From Nonomuraea rhodomycinica (GTDB lineage: Bacteria; Actinomycetota; Actinomycetes; Streptosporangiales; Streptosporangiaceae): a DNA stretch of 64,000 nt. The position numbers and the translations under genes were made by a program. Of this stretch, positions 43,915-52,521 are shown piece by piece. Under the pieces are notes generated by a model. It searched no databases. It was not told the DNA's origin and saw only the letters and a list, made by a program, of their open reading frames with translations. Position 1 is the first letter of the stretch, and every line of letters starts with the position of its first letter. The stretch covers positions 124,001 through 188,000 of the forward strand of contig NZ_JABWGO010000007.1 in the NCBI RefSeq assembly GCF_013363995.1, read 5' to 3'.

Positions 43915-44712
43915 ATGCGCGTCGTGGTCACAGACGCGGAAGTCACGCTCGCCGATGTGCTCTCCCTCCGGCTGGCCATGGAGGAGCCCCTGAGCGACGG
44001 CACGGAACTCGTGCTCAGGCACCGGACGACGGGGGTCGAACGTGAGGTGCTGCTGGGCACCCCGGGCGCCCGCACGGGCGAGGCCACGCTGGCCGTCTCG
44101 CTGGCGCCGCTCATGCTGACGGCCGGGCGCTGGGACGCCTACCTGCGGCGCGACGGCCGGCGCGTGCGGCTGCGCAGCGTCGACCCGGGCTTCTCCCTCG
44201 ACCACCTCGACGCGTACGCGCTGTGCAAGCGCACCCTCGCCTACCGCTCCTACCGCACCCGCAACGGCTACCTCGCGCTGAAGATCGCCGACGCCGAGCC
44301 GATCGCGGAGGTGCGCTCGATCTGGTTCAGGGAGGGGCGCATGGAGGTCATGGGCCTGCTGGCCTTCACCGGGCTGGAGGACGACGACGCCCGCCACGAG
44401 GCCAGGCTCGCCCTGCACCGCAGGCAGTCCGGCGACCTCATGCGGCGCACCTGGGCGACCGTGCAGGGCGTGCGCTTCCACGCCGCGTTCTCCCTGGTGG
44501 ACGTGCTCGCGGCCGACCCCGACCAGGCCGGCACCTGGGAGCCGGCACTGGAGGTCGAGGGTGTGGCCACGCCGCTGAAGCTCGGCTCGCGGCTCGACGA
44601 CGTCGACGGCAAGCGCCGCCGCCTGCACTACCCGTCGGCCCGGATCGACGGGGTGCCCATCCGGCCCTGCTACACCGCCGACGACGAGCTGCGGATCGAG
44701 GTGGGCGGGTGA
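43915..44712 (+). CDS. beta-rich protein of unknown function coupled to a glycosyltransferase
   Basis: A 265-residue protein without signal peptide or membrane segment, rich in predicted strands. Two similar halves may be present: each has a segment around W (GRWDAYLRRDGRRVRL and RTWATVQGVRFHAAF), and the conserved-looking YLALKIADAEP. Related sequences occur next to glycosyltransferases in teichoic-acid and capsule loci of actinomycetes. The stop overlaps the next start (GTGA), so the pair probably works together, possibly as a glycosyltransferase accessory module. Confidence 0.7.
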   Translation: MRVVVTDAEVTLADVLSLRLAMEEPLSDGTELVLRHRTTGVEREVLLGTPGARTGEATLAVSLAPLMLTAGRWDAYLRRDGRRVRLRSVDPGFSLDHLDAYALCKRTLAYRSYRTRNGYLALKIADAEPIAEVRSIWFREGRMEVMGLLAFTGLEDDDARHEARLALHRRQSGDLMRRTWATVQGVRFHAAFSLVDVLAADPDQAGTWEPALEVEGVATPLKLGSRLDDVDGKRRRLHYPSARIDGVPIRPCYTADDELRIEVGG

Positions 44713-45782
44713 AGATCACCCTGCTGCTCTCCTCCGCGTACGGCATGCGCGGCGACGTGCGCTCCACGCTCAACCTCGCCACCGCGCTGTCCGAGCGGCA
44801 CGACGTCGAGGTGATCAGCGTCAGGAGGCACAAGGACCGGCCGTTCTTCCCCGTCGGGCCGGACGTGACCATGCGCGCGATCATCGACGCCAGGCCCGGG
44901 AGCCGGTGCCTGCTGCCGCGCGGGCAGGTGCGCGCGGAGGTCGCCCTGTGGCGGCTGCTGCGCAACCTCAAGTCCGACGTGCTCATCACCACCAGGCCGG
45001 CGCTGGGCGTCCAGGCCGCCCGGCACGCCCCGCGCGACCTGCTCAAGATCGCCCGGGAGTGGGGACGCCCGGCCGTGCCCGCGCCGGTCAGGCGCTTCTA
45101 CCCCCGGCTGCGGGCGGTCGCCACCGCCACCGACGCGGCCGCCGAGGAGTGGACCAGGCTCCTCGACGGCTCGGCCGCCGTCCACACGGTGCCCGACGCG
45201 CTGCCGGCCGGTCCGTGGCCGCGCTCGCGGATGGACAACCGCATCGTCGCCGCCGGGGGCCGGTGGATCCCGGTCAAGGGGTACGACCGGCTGATCAGGG
45301 CGTTCGCCACCGTGGCCGACAAGCGGCCCGACTGGCGGCTGCGGCTGTACGGCGGCGGCTCCGAGGAGCGGCGCCTGCGCGCGCTGGTGCGCGACCTCGA
45401 CCTGCACAACCACGTCTACTTCATGGGCATGACCCCCGACCTCGCGGGGGAGTTCGCCAAGGCGTCGATCGTGGCCAACACCTCGCGCAACGGCGACCTC
45501 GGCATGACCGTGCTGGAGGCCATGGGGTGCGGGGTCCCCGTGGTGGCCTTCGAGGGCTCGCGGGGGCCCACGGAGTTCGTGGCCACGGGCTACAACGGGG
45601 TGCTGGTGCCGGAGGGCGACGGCGAGGTCGAGCTGGAGATGTTCGCGTCGGCGCTGCTCGCGCTCATCGACGACGAGCGCAGGCGGCGGTCGCTGGCCGC
45701 CGGGGCGCTCGACACCGCGCTGCGCCACTCGGCCGCCGAGGTCGGGTCGCAGTGGGAGAAGCTGATCGCGGATCTCAGATGA
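44709..45782 (+). CDS. GT4-family glycosyltransferase
   Basis: A 357-residue GT-B enzyme of the glycosyltransferase family 4 type: N-terminal Rossmann start KITLLLSSAYGMRGDVRSTL, the donor-binding VAAGGRWIPVKGYDRLIRAF, LRLYGGGSEERRLRAL, and the EX7E region TVLEAMGCGVPVVAFEGSRGPTE. This resembles enzymes that add sugars to poly(glycerol/ribitol phosphate) polymers in actinomycetes; the acceptor is unknown. Start is GTG 44709, coupled to the upstream gene. Confidence 0.88.
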   Translation: MKITLLLSSAYGMRGDVRSTLNLATALSERHDVEVISVRRHKDRPFFPVGPDVTMRAIIDARPGSRCLLPRGQVRAEVALWRLLRNLKSDVLITTRPALGVQAARHAPRDLLKIAREWGRPAVPAPVRRFYPRLRAVATATDAAAEEWTRLLDGSAAVHTVPDALPAGPWPRSRMDNRIVAAGGRWIPVKGYDRLIRAFATVADKRPDWRLRLYGGGSEERRLRALVRDLDLHNHVYFMGMTPDLAGEFAKASIVANTSRNGDLGMTVLEAMGCGVPVVAFEGSRGPTEFVATGYNGVLVPEGDGEVELEMFASALLALIDDERRRRSLAAGALDTALRHSAAEVGSQWEKLIADLR

Positions 45783-45812
45783 CTCGTAACGGATGCGGAT
45801 ATCGTGGTGACC

Positions 45813-46094
45813 ATGCACGGCTACACCGGTGACAAGCAGGCCTACCTGACGCGGCTCCGGCGCATCGAGGGGCAGATCAGGGGCCTGCAGCGGATGGTGG
45901 ACGACGACGCGTACTGCATCGACGTGCTCACCCAGGTCTCGGCGGCGACGCGCGCGCTGCAGGCGGTCGCGCTGGGCCTCCTGGAGGACCACCTGGCGCA
46001 CTGCGTGGCCGAGGCCGTCAACAGCGGCGGTCCGGAGGCCGAGGCGAAGGTCAAGGAGGCGTCGGCGGCGATCGCCCGCCTCGTGCGGTCGTAG
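45813..46094 (+). CDS. csoR: CsoR-type copper-responsive repressor
   Basis: A 93-residue all-helical metal-sensor repressor (DUF156 family). The Cu(I) ligand triad is conserved: Cys35 in AYCIDVLTQ, His60 and Cys64 in LEDHLAHCV. ATG 45813 is preferred; a GTG pair lies two codons upstream. CsoR represses copper efflux genes; none is adjacent in the window, so the target operon lies elsewhere or the site is autoregulatory. Confidence 0.9.
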   Translation: MHGYTGDKQAYLTRLRRIEGQIRGLQRMVDDDAYCIDVLTQVSAATRALQAVALGLLEDHLAHCVAEAVNSGGPEAEAKVKEASAAIARLVRS

Positions 46095-46276
46095 CCTCCC
46101 GCGCCGGTCGGCCGGTCGTCTCCCGCGATGGCCGGTCGGTCGGCGGCGTGTGATGGCCGGTTGGTCGGCTGTCGTGCCGGCCGGTCGGTCGTCCGTGAGG
46201 AGTCGTCCGTTCGGAGGAGGGTGGCCGGCGAACTGACTAGTCATGTCGTGGGAGGTGAGCCACCCTCCACACCACC

Positions 46277-46303
46277 GTCCCGGACCCCTCAGGAGTCCGG
46301 GAC
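46277..46303. terminator. hairpin between csoR and the convergent small ORF
   Basis: GTCCCGGAC (46277-46285) and GTCCGGGAC (46295-46303) form a perfect 9-pair stem with a 9-base loop. It probably serves both convergent genes. The 180 bases before it are rich in GGCCGGTCGGTCG-like direct repeats. Confidence 0.6.
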
Positions 46304-46322
46304 CACGTCATGGTGATCGTCT

Positions 46323-46484
46323 TCAGCGACTCGCTGAAGTCCGCAATCCGAGCGCGTCGTCGAGCTCGTCCAAGGTCAGCCGCCGCTCGCTGATGGCAAC
46401 GGCGGTAAGTACCTCGGCGTAGAGCGCAATCTCGTCCAACGCGACACGGTCGTGGACCCGAGAGTCCAGGTCGTCGTGCCCCAC
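46323..46484 (-). CDS. small acyl-carrier-size hypothetical protein (53 residues)
   Basis: A 53-residue product from GTG 46484, which lies 6-15 bases after AAGGAAGGA. The sequence (RVALDEIALYAEVLTAVAIS and TLDELDDALGL) has the pattern of a small helical protein found in many actinomycetes, with D-E-I-A-L-Y and a C-terminal L-x-x-x-E-I/L-D-x-x-L-G. Function is unknown. The frame extends a little further upstream, but that part is less plausible. Confidence 0.65.
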   Translation of the reverse strand: MGHDDLDSRVHDRVALDEIALYAEVLTAVAISERRLTLDELDDALGLRTSASR

Positions 46485-46697
46485 CGCGTCGTCCTTCCTT
46501 CCGCAGCCCACACCCTCTACGAGGTTACGGCCGGGGCCCTTCGGGCGACATGGCCCATCGGAGTCATTCCTTTGCGCGTCGCCGGGGCCCCACGGGGGTC
46601 ATTTCCCCAATCAGAGATCACAATTCAGCTAAATAGCGGTCCTTGGCGTCTTGGAACGATATAGGAGGGGTAAGAGTGAAATAACGGTATTAGTGGG

Positions 46698-49016
46698 TTA
46701 GGTGGGAAGATCGTCGCGCTCGTGGACGATCCTTCGCACCAGCGCGGCCTGCCCCGCGAACCCCCGCTCCGGCACCTTCGCCCCCGACACGGCCTGCCAC
46801 GCCAGCCCGGCGGCGTACGCGGCGCCCAGCACGGCCGCCGCCGTGGCCCGGTCGGGCGGCTCGATCTCGAAGCCGGACGTGACGCGCCGGCGCGGCCTCC
46901 GCGACAGCACCCGCCTCGCCACCGCCGCCGCCAGACGCCCTGACCGCGTCCCCTCGCCGTCGGAGGCGCTCCGCACGATCTGGGGGAGGCGCCCGGCGGC
47001 GCTCCGCGCCCGTCCGATCCCACCCGTCCCGGTGTCCGGGGGGCCGGCGTCCTGGCCCGCGCCGGTGCTGCCTGTGCCGGTGCTTCCCCCGCCGGTGCTT
47101 CTTGGGCCGCTGCTGCCTGAGCTGGTGCTGCCTGAGTCGGTGCTTCCTGGGCCGGTGTCTGCTCCCGCGTCGCCGTTTGCCGTCCGGCCGCTACCTCCCG
47201 TCCGGCCGCTGCCTCCCGCCTGGGGGATGCCGTCGCGCCGGCGCTCTCCTGCGCGTCCGAGTCCGCCGGAACGACGGAAGAGACCGGACCCGCCGCGCTC
47301 GCGGTCCTCTCGGGGGTCGCGGGCCTCCTGGGCGCCGCGCTCGCCGGTCTTCCGGGTGGTGCGGTCGCCGGCGTCCTGGGCGTCACGGTCGGCCGCGCGA
47401 GGAGGGGTGGGGCGGCCCAGGGCGTCCGGCCCTGTGGGCCCGGGCGCGCCGGCGTCGTCCGGCCCACCCGTGTGACGCCAGGAGGAGCCCGTGTGGGGCC
47501 CGGAGGGGTCGAGGGGATGCTTCGGGGCTCGCGCGTGACGGTCCTGCGCGCCTGTGCCGGGGGACCCGGAGACCGCCGCGGGGCCGCCGGGGGCCCACGC
47601 GCCGGTGCTGTCGGCGTCGTCCGCCGGCGTCCAGGCGCCGGTGGCCTCGCCCGGGTCCGCGGGCGCGCCACCGCGGCCGTCCCTCTCTCCACGGTCGCCC
47701 TCCCCCCGCGGGGCCGCTCTCCGGGAGCCCGTCGTGTCCGCAGGGGTCCAGGCGCCCGTGGGGTCCGCCGTGGGGCGGGAGCCGGTGGGGCCGCCCGGTG
47801 ACCAGGCTCCCGTGGCGTCCGGCGGGCGCGGCGGGGCCCAGGCCCCCGTGGGCGTGCCCAGAGCCCCCGGAGGGCCCGGAAGGGGCTGGGACGGCCCCAG
47901 CACCTCGAAGCCGTCCGGGTGCGTCGTCTCGGCCGCCGACGTCCCCGTCAGCCCCGCCCGGGCCAACTCCTCGTACGCGTGCCGCAGCCGGTGGTCCAGC
48001 CGCCCCGGCAGCAGCCCGCGCGAGTCCGACAGGTCGGCCAGCAGCATCGCGGCGGCCCGGTCCGGGTCGGGGGTGAAGGACAGCGCGTCCACCAGGTCGT
48101 ACACCGTGTGCGCGAAGTGCGTCTCCGGGTCGGTCTCGGGCAGGAGGGCCCGGGCCAGCCGGGCGGGGCAGCGTTCGAGCCACGCCTGCCGTACGGACTC
48201 GTCGTCGCGCCGCGCGGCCCGCTCGTCGAGCCCCGGCTGCGACAGCGCCGGCTCCACCATCGTGAGCAGCGCCAGCGCGCGCGGCCGGAAACGCGTGTCG
48301 GACAGCAGGATGTGCGCCGTGTCGGCCATGATCGCCGTCAGCCGGAGCGACTCGCGGGGGCGGCCGGCCCGCTGCCGCTCGGCGACGAGCCGGACGAGGT
48401 CCAGCAGCGGCGGCGCGGGCAGCCAGCGCACCCACTCGTCGCCGGGCAGGGGCCGGCGCAGGTACTCGCCGAAGATGGTCAGCAGCCGTTCGTTGCCGTC
48501 GAAGGCCGGCGCGTACGCGCACCACATCACGACCCCCCACACGGCCGCCACCGTGCTCGGCACGTCACCGGCGAAGATCTCGCCGAACGCCGTCAGCGGG
48601 AAGTCCAGTTCCGAACGCCGCCCCGCCGCCCGTACGAGCACCCGGACCTGCTCCGTGAGGTGGTCGGGCACGTCCGGCCCGACGAACGCCTGCGTCGAGC
48701 CCGGCTCGGCGGCGAAGTCCGGCCCCCGGGGGATCACCCGGGCGGGCAGCACCGCGGCGGCGTGCTCGGCCGGCCGCACCCGCGCCCCCCGGGGCGGCGG
48801 CGCGGGATGCCAGCGGCCGTCGGCCGGATCGTGCAGGTGCCAGCGCGCGTGCGCGCCGAAGAGCCACCGGTCGCCGTCGGGCGTCACCAGCGTCCGCGAC
48901 GCGATCGCCTGGGCGCGTACGGGTACGGGAAGGTCCTGCCAGCGCGGGTCCGCGACCATCGCGCGGACGTCCGCTTCGACGGCGGCGAACGCATCCCAGG
49001 GGCGCACGGCGGCCAT
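46698..49016 (-). CDS. large protein with disordered TGAW-repeat region
   Basis: A 772-residue protein. The first 350 residues look globular and alpha-helical (WLFGAHARWHLHDPADGRWHP, FGEIFAGDVPSTVAAVWGVV, RPLPGDEWVRWLP). Residues 380-690 are low-complexity, rich in Gly, Pro, Thr, Ser, Asp and Arg, with five TGAW motifs in a row of similar blocks. The last 70 residues are again ordered (EIEPPDRATAAAVLGAAYAAGLAWQAV). No known enzyme motif. The TGAW repeats suggest multiple binding sites for a partner. No membrane segment is clear. It is divergent from a lipoprotein gene. Confidence 0.78.
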   Translation of the reverse strand: MAAVRPWDAFAAVEADVRAMVADPRWQDLPVPVRAQAIASRTLVTPDGDRWLFGAHARWHLHDPADGRWHPAPPPRGARVRPAEHAAAVLPARVIPRGPDFAAEPGSTQAFVGPDVPDHLTEQVRVLVRAAGRRSELDFPLTAFGEIFAGDVPSTVAAVWGVVMWCAYAPAFDGNERLLTIFGEYLRRPLPGDEWVRWLPAPPLLDLVRLVAERQRAGRPRESLRLTAIMADTAHILLSDTRFRPRALALLTMVEPALSQPGLDERAARRDDESVRQAWLERCPARLARALLPETDPETHFAHTVYDLVDALSFTPDPDRAAAMLLADLSDSRGLLPGRLDHRLRHAYEELARAGLTGTSAAETTHPDGFEVLGPSQPLPGPPGALGTPTGAWAPPRPPDATGAWSPGGPTGSRPTADPTGAWTPADTTGSRRAAPRGEGDRGERDGRGGAPADPGEATGAWTPADDADSTGAWAPGGPAAVSGSPGTGAQDRHARAPKHPLDPSGPHTGSSWRHTGGPDDAGAPGPTGPDALGRPTPPRAADRDAQDAGDRTTRKTGERGAQEARDPREDRERGGSGLFRRSGGLGRAGERRRDGIPQAGGSGRTGGSGRTANGDAGADTGPGSTDSGSTSSGSSGPRSTGGGSTGTGSTGAGQDAGPPDTGTGGIGRARSAAGRLPQIVRSASDGEGTRSGRLAAAVARRVLSRRPRRRVTSGFEIEPPDRATAAAVLGAAYAAGLAWQAVSGAKVPERGFAGQAALVRRIVHERDDLPT

Positions 49017-49070
49017 CGTACTTGCCGCTTGGGGATCAACAACCGCCTTTACACGGCAGAATGTCCGACT

Positions 49071-49973
49071 ATGAGGGCGAAAGTGGCAGGGATGTTGGCG
49101 GTGGCGATCGGGCTCGCCGGGTGCGGGTCGACCACCGCGGCGCGGCCCTCACCCACCACCGCCGGCGTGCTGGACGTGGCCAGGGCCTTACCGCCGACGC
49201 CCGGCGGCGAGGTGGGCGGGGCGTCCACCGAGTTCGCCGCGGCCGGCGACCTGGCCGCCTGGGCCAAGCTGAGCGACACCGAGAAGGACGTCGACCGCAT
49301 CGCCAAGCTCGACGTGAACACCACGGTGAAGGGCTCGCTCTACCTGGAGCCCAGGACGTCGACGTGGTTCGACGGCTTCCGCGGGCCGTTCGTGTACCAG
49401 GAGCTGGCCGGCGACATCGTGATGTACGCCCGGGTGAAGGTCGAGGGCAAGAAGGGCGCCAAGCCGAGGCGGAAGTTCTCGCTCGGCGGGCTGATGGCCC
49501 GGGTGCCGGCCTCGTACGGCAATCCGACATGGGTGTCCGTGACCACGGGCACCGCCGAGAAGAGCGGCCAGGTCGAGGCGAAGTACACGCTGAACGGCAG
49601 CTCCAAGCCGCTGGAGATCGCGGTCAAGGGCGGCTGGGTCGATCTCGTGCTGGCCAGGGCCGGACGGCTCGTGGCGGCGTTGTACCGGGAGCAGGGCGGC
49701 TCCTGGAAGGTCGCCCAGCGTTGGCCGTCGCAGCTGCCCGAGGTGCTCCAGTGGGGCGTGACGGCGTACACCGACTGGGACAGCTACGCGACGCTGAAGA
49801 AGGACGCGGTGAAGGGCAACGCCAAGCAGGTCAAGGGCCTGCCCGACCTCAAGCTGACCGTCGACTTCGTGCACTTCCTGCGCCCGGAGCTCCCGGAGTA
49901 CGCCGACCCGCTCAACACCGCCTCGGTGTCGGACGCGGCGCTGATCAAGACGTTGACGCCTGCCGGTGCCTGA
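49071..49973 (+). CDS. lipoprotein of unknown function
   Basis: A 300-residue precursor with a lipoprotein signal MRAKVAGMLAVAIGLAGC and the lipobox LAGC. The mature part starts with a Ser/Thr/Pro linker, then a beta-rich domain (TSTWFDGFRGPFVYQELAGDI, MYARVKVEG, WVSVTTGTAEKSGQVEAKYT) resembling a concanavalin-like/DUF1349 jelly-roll. It may bind carbohydrate at the cell surface (inference). ATG 49071 has no strong ribosome-binding site. Its 3' end overlaps the convergent gamma-carbonic-anhydrase-like gene by 29 bases. Confidence 0.78.
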   Translation: MRAKVAGMLAVAIGLAGCGSTTAARPSPTTAGVLDVARALPPTPGGEVGGASTEFAAAGDLAAWAKLSDTEKDVDRIAKLDVNTTVKGSLYLEPRTSTWFDGFRGPFVYQELAGDIVMYARVKVEGKKGAKPRRKFSLGGLMARVPASYGNPTWVSVTTGTAEKSGQVEAKYTLNGSSKPLEIAVKGGWVDLVLARAGRLVAALYREQGGSWKVAQRWPSQLPEVLQWGVTAYTDWDSYATLKKDAVKGNAKQVKGLPDLKLTVDFVHFLRPELPEYADPLNTASVSDAALIKTLTPAGA

Positions 49974-50475
49974 CCGCCTTGGCCATGTAGTTGTCGGGTG
50001 TGCGGGCGAAGGAGGCGCGGTCGTCGTCGGTGAGCTCGCGGACGATCCGGCCCGGCACGCCGGCGACGAGCACGCCGGCCGGGATGCGCTTGCCGGGCCC
50101 GATGACCGCGCCCGCCGCCACCAGGGTGCCGGCGCCGACGCGGGCGCCGCCGAGCACGATCGCGCCGATGCCGATCAGCGCGCCGCGCTCCACGTGCGCG
50201 CCGTGCACCATGGCCTTGTGGCCCAGGCTCACCCGTGGCTCCAGGATCGCCGGCTCGCCCGGGTCGGCGTGCAGGCAGCACAGGTCCTGGACGTTGCACT
50301 CCTCGCCGATCTCGATCCGCTCGTCGTCGCCGCGGAGGACCGAGCCGTACCAGATGCTGGAGGCGCGTCCCACGCGCACCCTGCCGACCACGACCGCGCC
50401 GGGCGCTATGTACGCCTCGGGGTGAATGTCGGGGACGGCCCCGCCGTCCAGCGCTGCGATGTACACCCGGCCCAT
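49945..50475 (-). CDS. gamma carbonic anhydrase-like hexapeptide-repeat protein
   Basis: A 176-residue left-handed beta-helix protein. The repeats (AYIAPGAVVVGRVRVGRASSIW, SVLRGDDERIEIGEECNVQD, AVIGPGKRIPAGVLVAGVPG) are of the CaiE/YrdA gamma-CA type. The three zinc-binding histidines are kept: His69 (CLHAD), His86 and His91 (GHKAMVHG). YrdA-like proteins bind metal, but carbonic anhydrase activity is uncertain. The gene overlaps the end of the convergent lipoprotein gene. Confidence 0.9.
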   Translation of the reverse strand: MGRVYIAALDGGAVPDIHPEAYIAPGAVVVGRVRVGRASSIWYGSVLRGDDERIEIGEECNVQDLCCLHADPGEPAILEPRVSLGHKAMVHGAHVERGALIGIGAIVLGGARVGAGTLVAAGAVIGPGKRIPAGVLVAGVPGRIVRELTDDDRASFARTPDNYMAKAVRHRQASTS

Positions 50476-50613
50476 CGTAATTCCCGCTCCACGTCAGGCG
50501 TTCCGCTTGCGGACGTGGGCAGATGGCAGGAGAGTCGTTTCCTGACGTCTCGCTGCCAGACCCTCACAACCCGCAGTTATCCCCCGGCTCACGCAAACCT
50601 TTAGGTAACCCCC

Positions 50614-51930
50614 ATGACAAACCAGCACGAGAGCATTCCCGATCTGATGCAAGAGGACACCTTCGAGGTCGTGATGCGCGGTTACAACCGCCGTCAGGTT
50701 CACGACTACATGACGCGGACCCGCAACCAGGTACGGGATCTCGAGGAACGGCTGGCCAGGGCGATCGAGCAGGCCGAGCAGGGCCGGGTCGAGCTGGCCG
50801 AGGCCCGGCGGCGCATGGTCGAGGCGCCGCAGAACTACGAGGACCTCAGCCCGAGGCTGGCGCAGATCCTCAAGCTCGGCGAGGAGGAGGCGGCGGCCAA
50901 GCGGGCCGACGCCGAGGCCGAGGCGGCCCGGCTGCGCGAGACGGCCACGACGGAGGCCGAGCGGCTCGTGTCCTCGGCCCGCGCGACCGCCGACGAGATC
51001 CTGACCTCGGCGCAGGCCGAGGCCGAGCGCCGGGTGGCCGAGGCCACGGCGGCGGCCGAGGGCATGCTGGCGCAGGCGGGCTCCGACGCCGAGGAGCAGC
51101 TCACCACCGCCCGCGCGGAGGCCGACGAGACGCTGCGTGCCGCCCGCACCGAGGCCGAGCGGCTGGTCACCGGGGCCGAGCAGGAGTCGGCCCGGCTGCT
51201 GGAGTCGGCGAGCGCCGAGGCCGAGCGCACCCTCACCGCCGCCCGGACGGAGGCGGAGTCGGCGCTGGAGGAGGCCAACCGGCGCGTGGCCGCGCTGGAC
51301 GAGCACGCGGGCCGCCGCGTCGAGTACCTCACCAACACCCACACCGAGGTCGTGCGCCGGCTCAGCGAGATCGGCTCGGTGCTGGGCGACCTGATGCGGA
51401 ACGAGAGCGCGGCCGGGCCGCTGGTGCTGGAGCAGGCCAAGGCGCCGCGCGAGCCTGCCGCCGGTGACGTCCGTGAGGGTCGGGCGGCCGGACGTTCCGT
51501 GGAGATGGAGGGCCAGGCGGCCGCCGCGCCGTCCGACCGCCCGGCGCCCGACGACCAGCCCGCGGGCAACGACCAGCCCGTGGGCGCCGACCAGCCCGCG
51601 CGCGCCGACCAGTCCGCGCGCGACGACCACGCCGCGCCCGCCGGCCAGGCCGGGCACGAGGCGCGCACCGCGCCGGTCGGCCACAACCCGCGGGAGACCC
51701 ACGCCGCGCCGCACGCTCAGGGCCAGGCCGAGGAGCCCGGCGAGCGGCCGTTCGACCAGCGGGCCTTCGAGGGGCAGGAGGCGTCCGGCGCCCCGCGGCA
51801 GCCCACGGACCAGGACGACGTCCGCATCATCGTGCAGGACGACGCGCCGCGACCGGGGACGCCGAACACATCCCGGGTGTCCGACGACACCGACGTCAAC
51901 CTGGGCCGCCTGTCGGACCTGCACCAGTAA
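50614..51930 (+). CDS. DivIVA-domain coiled-coil protein
   Basis: A 438-residue protein. The N-terminus has the DivIVA membrane-targeting pattern (FEVVMRGYNRRQVHDYMTRT), followed by a long coiled coil (about 40-270) of AEAERxxxxAxxEAE repeats, and a disordered Pro/Ala/Asp/Gln-rich tail with DQPA repeats (about 300-420). DivIVA-type scaffolds mark cell poles or septa and direct growth in actinobacteria; FilP and Scy-like proteins have similar composition. This one is likely a cytoskeletal scaffold rather than Wag31/DivIVA itself, because the coiled coil is longer and the gene is away from the ftsZ region. A terminator follows. Confidence 0.87.
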   Translation: MTNQHESIPDLMQEDTFEVVMRGYNRRQVHDYMTRTRNQVRDLEERLARAIEQAEQGRVELAEARRRMVEAPQNYEDLSPRLAQILKLGEEEAAAKRADAEAEAARLRETATTEAERLVSSARATADEILTSAQAEAERRVAEATAAAEGMLAQAGSDAEEQLTTARAEADETLRAARTEAERLVTGAEQESARLLESASAEAERTLTAARTEAESALEEANRRVAALDEHAGRRVEYLTNTHTEVVRRLSEIGSVLGDLMRNESAAGPLVLEQAKAPREPAAGDVREGRAAGRSVEMEGQAAAAPSDRPAPDDQPAGNDQPVGADQPARADQSARDDHAAPAGQAGHEARTAPVGHNPRETHAAPHAQGQAEEPGERPFDQRAFEGQEASGAPRQPTDQDDVRIIVQDDAPRPGTPNTSRVSDDTDVNLGRLSDLHQ

Positions 51931-51990
51931 CGCCGTCCTCACCCGGACCGCACTCTCACCGCGACGGCCGTGAGGACGTGGTCCAGGAGA

Positions 51991-52029
51991 GCGGAAGCCT
52001 CCGCCCCCGATCGGGTCGGAGGCTTCCGC
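51991..52029 (+). terminator. hairpin after the DivIVA-like gene
   Basis: GCGGAAGCCTCCG (51991-52003) pairs perfectly with CGGAGGCTTCCGC (52017-52029), loop of 13 bases. Located 60 bases after the stop; no T-run. Confidence 0.8.
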
Positions 52030-52138
52030 GCACATGGCCCCGTTGGTGGCCCGGTGCCGGGGCCGCCGAGACGCTGGACCCGGCACCGGGCTGCTCGTTG
52101 CGCGCCCGCCGTCGGCCTGGTGCGGCCGGTGGCGTGCG

Positions 52139-52408
52139 CTAGGACGGCGCGGGCCCGGCGCGCCGCTCCGGGTCGCCGGCCGCGGCGGCCGGATCGCCGG
52201 CCCTGATCTCCTGCTCCCGGAGCCGCTCGCGCAGGTCCTCCGGGTCGTCCGCGTCGATGGTCATCGCGCATCCGGCGTCGCGCTGCGCGTCGCTGAGCGG
52301 TTGGTGACGTGTCGCCCACCAGCGGCCCGCGTCGCTTCGCCAGATGGTCCACTGGGGAAACTCCCGGGCGATGTCGGCGAGGTGCCGGTCAAAGGACATT
52401 CGGGTCAT
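52139..52408 (-). CDS. small WRSDAGRWWATR-type protein next to GntR
   Basis: An 89-residue (or 86 from the internal ATG 52399) protein with an N-terminal helix (FDRHLADIAREFPQW), the strand WRSDAGRWWATRH, and an acidic tail ending in a helix (DDPEDLRERLREQEI). Small proteins with this WRSDxGRWWA signature are abundant in actinomycetes and often sit beside GntR- or XRE-type regulators. Function is unknown; a promoter palindrome shared with gntR lies upstream. Confidence 0.7.
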   Translation of the reverse strand: MTRMSFDRHLADIAREFPQWTIWRSDAGRWWATRHQPLSDAQRDAGCAMTIDADDPEDLRERLREQEIRAGDPAAAAGDPERRAGPAPS

Positions 52409-52455
52409 CCTTCCGGGGCCTCCTGCGAGGTTCCATCTCCTTGAAGGGTGCGCGT

Positions 52456-52469
52456 CTTCTCTAGAGAAG
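52456..52469. promoter_or_regulatory. 14-base palindrome in the promoter of the small WRSD protein
   Basis: CTTCTCTAGAGAAG is a perfect palindrome, 48 bases upstream of the small gene. On the minus strand it follows a TTGACC (-35-like) and TAGACT (-10-like) pair, so it would sit at or just after the start of transcription. A close copy lies in the gntR promoter (53310-53320). Confidence 0.7.
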
Positions 52470-52521
52470 TCTATGATCGCAAAGGTCAGGTCAACCTACC
52501 CGCTTGACAGCCTCGCTTGAC

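Noticed and set aside
46095..46276. GGCCGGTCGGTCG repeats as an integration site
   Set aside because: Short and irregular direct repeats next to csoR, with no integrase or tRNA nearby.
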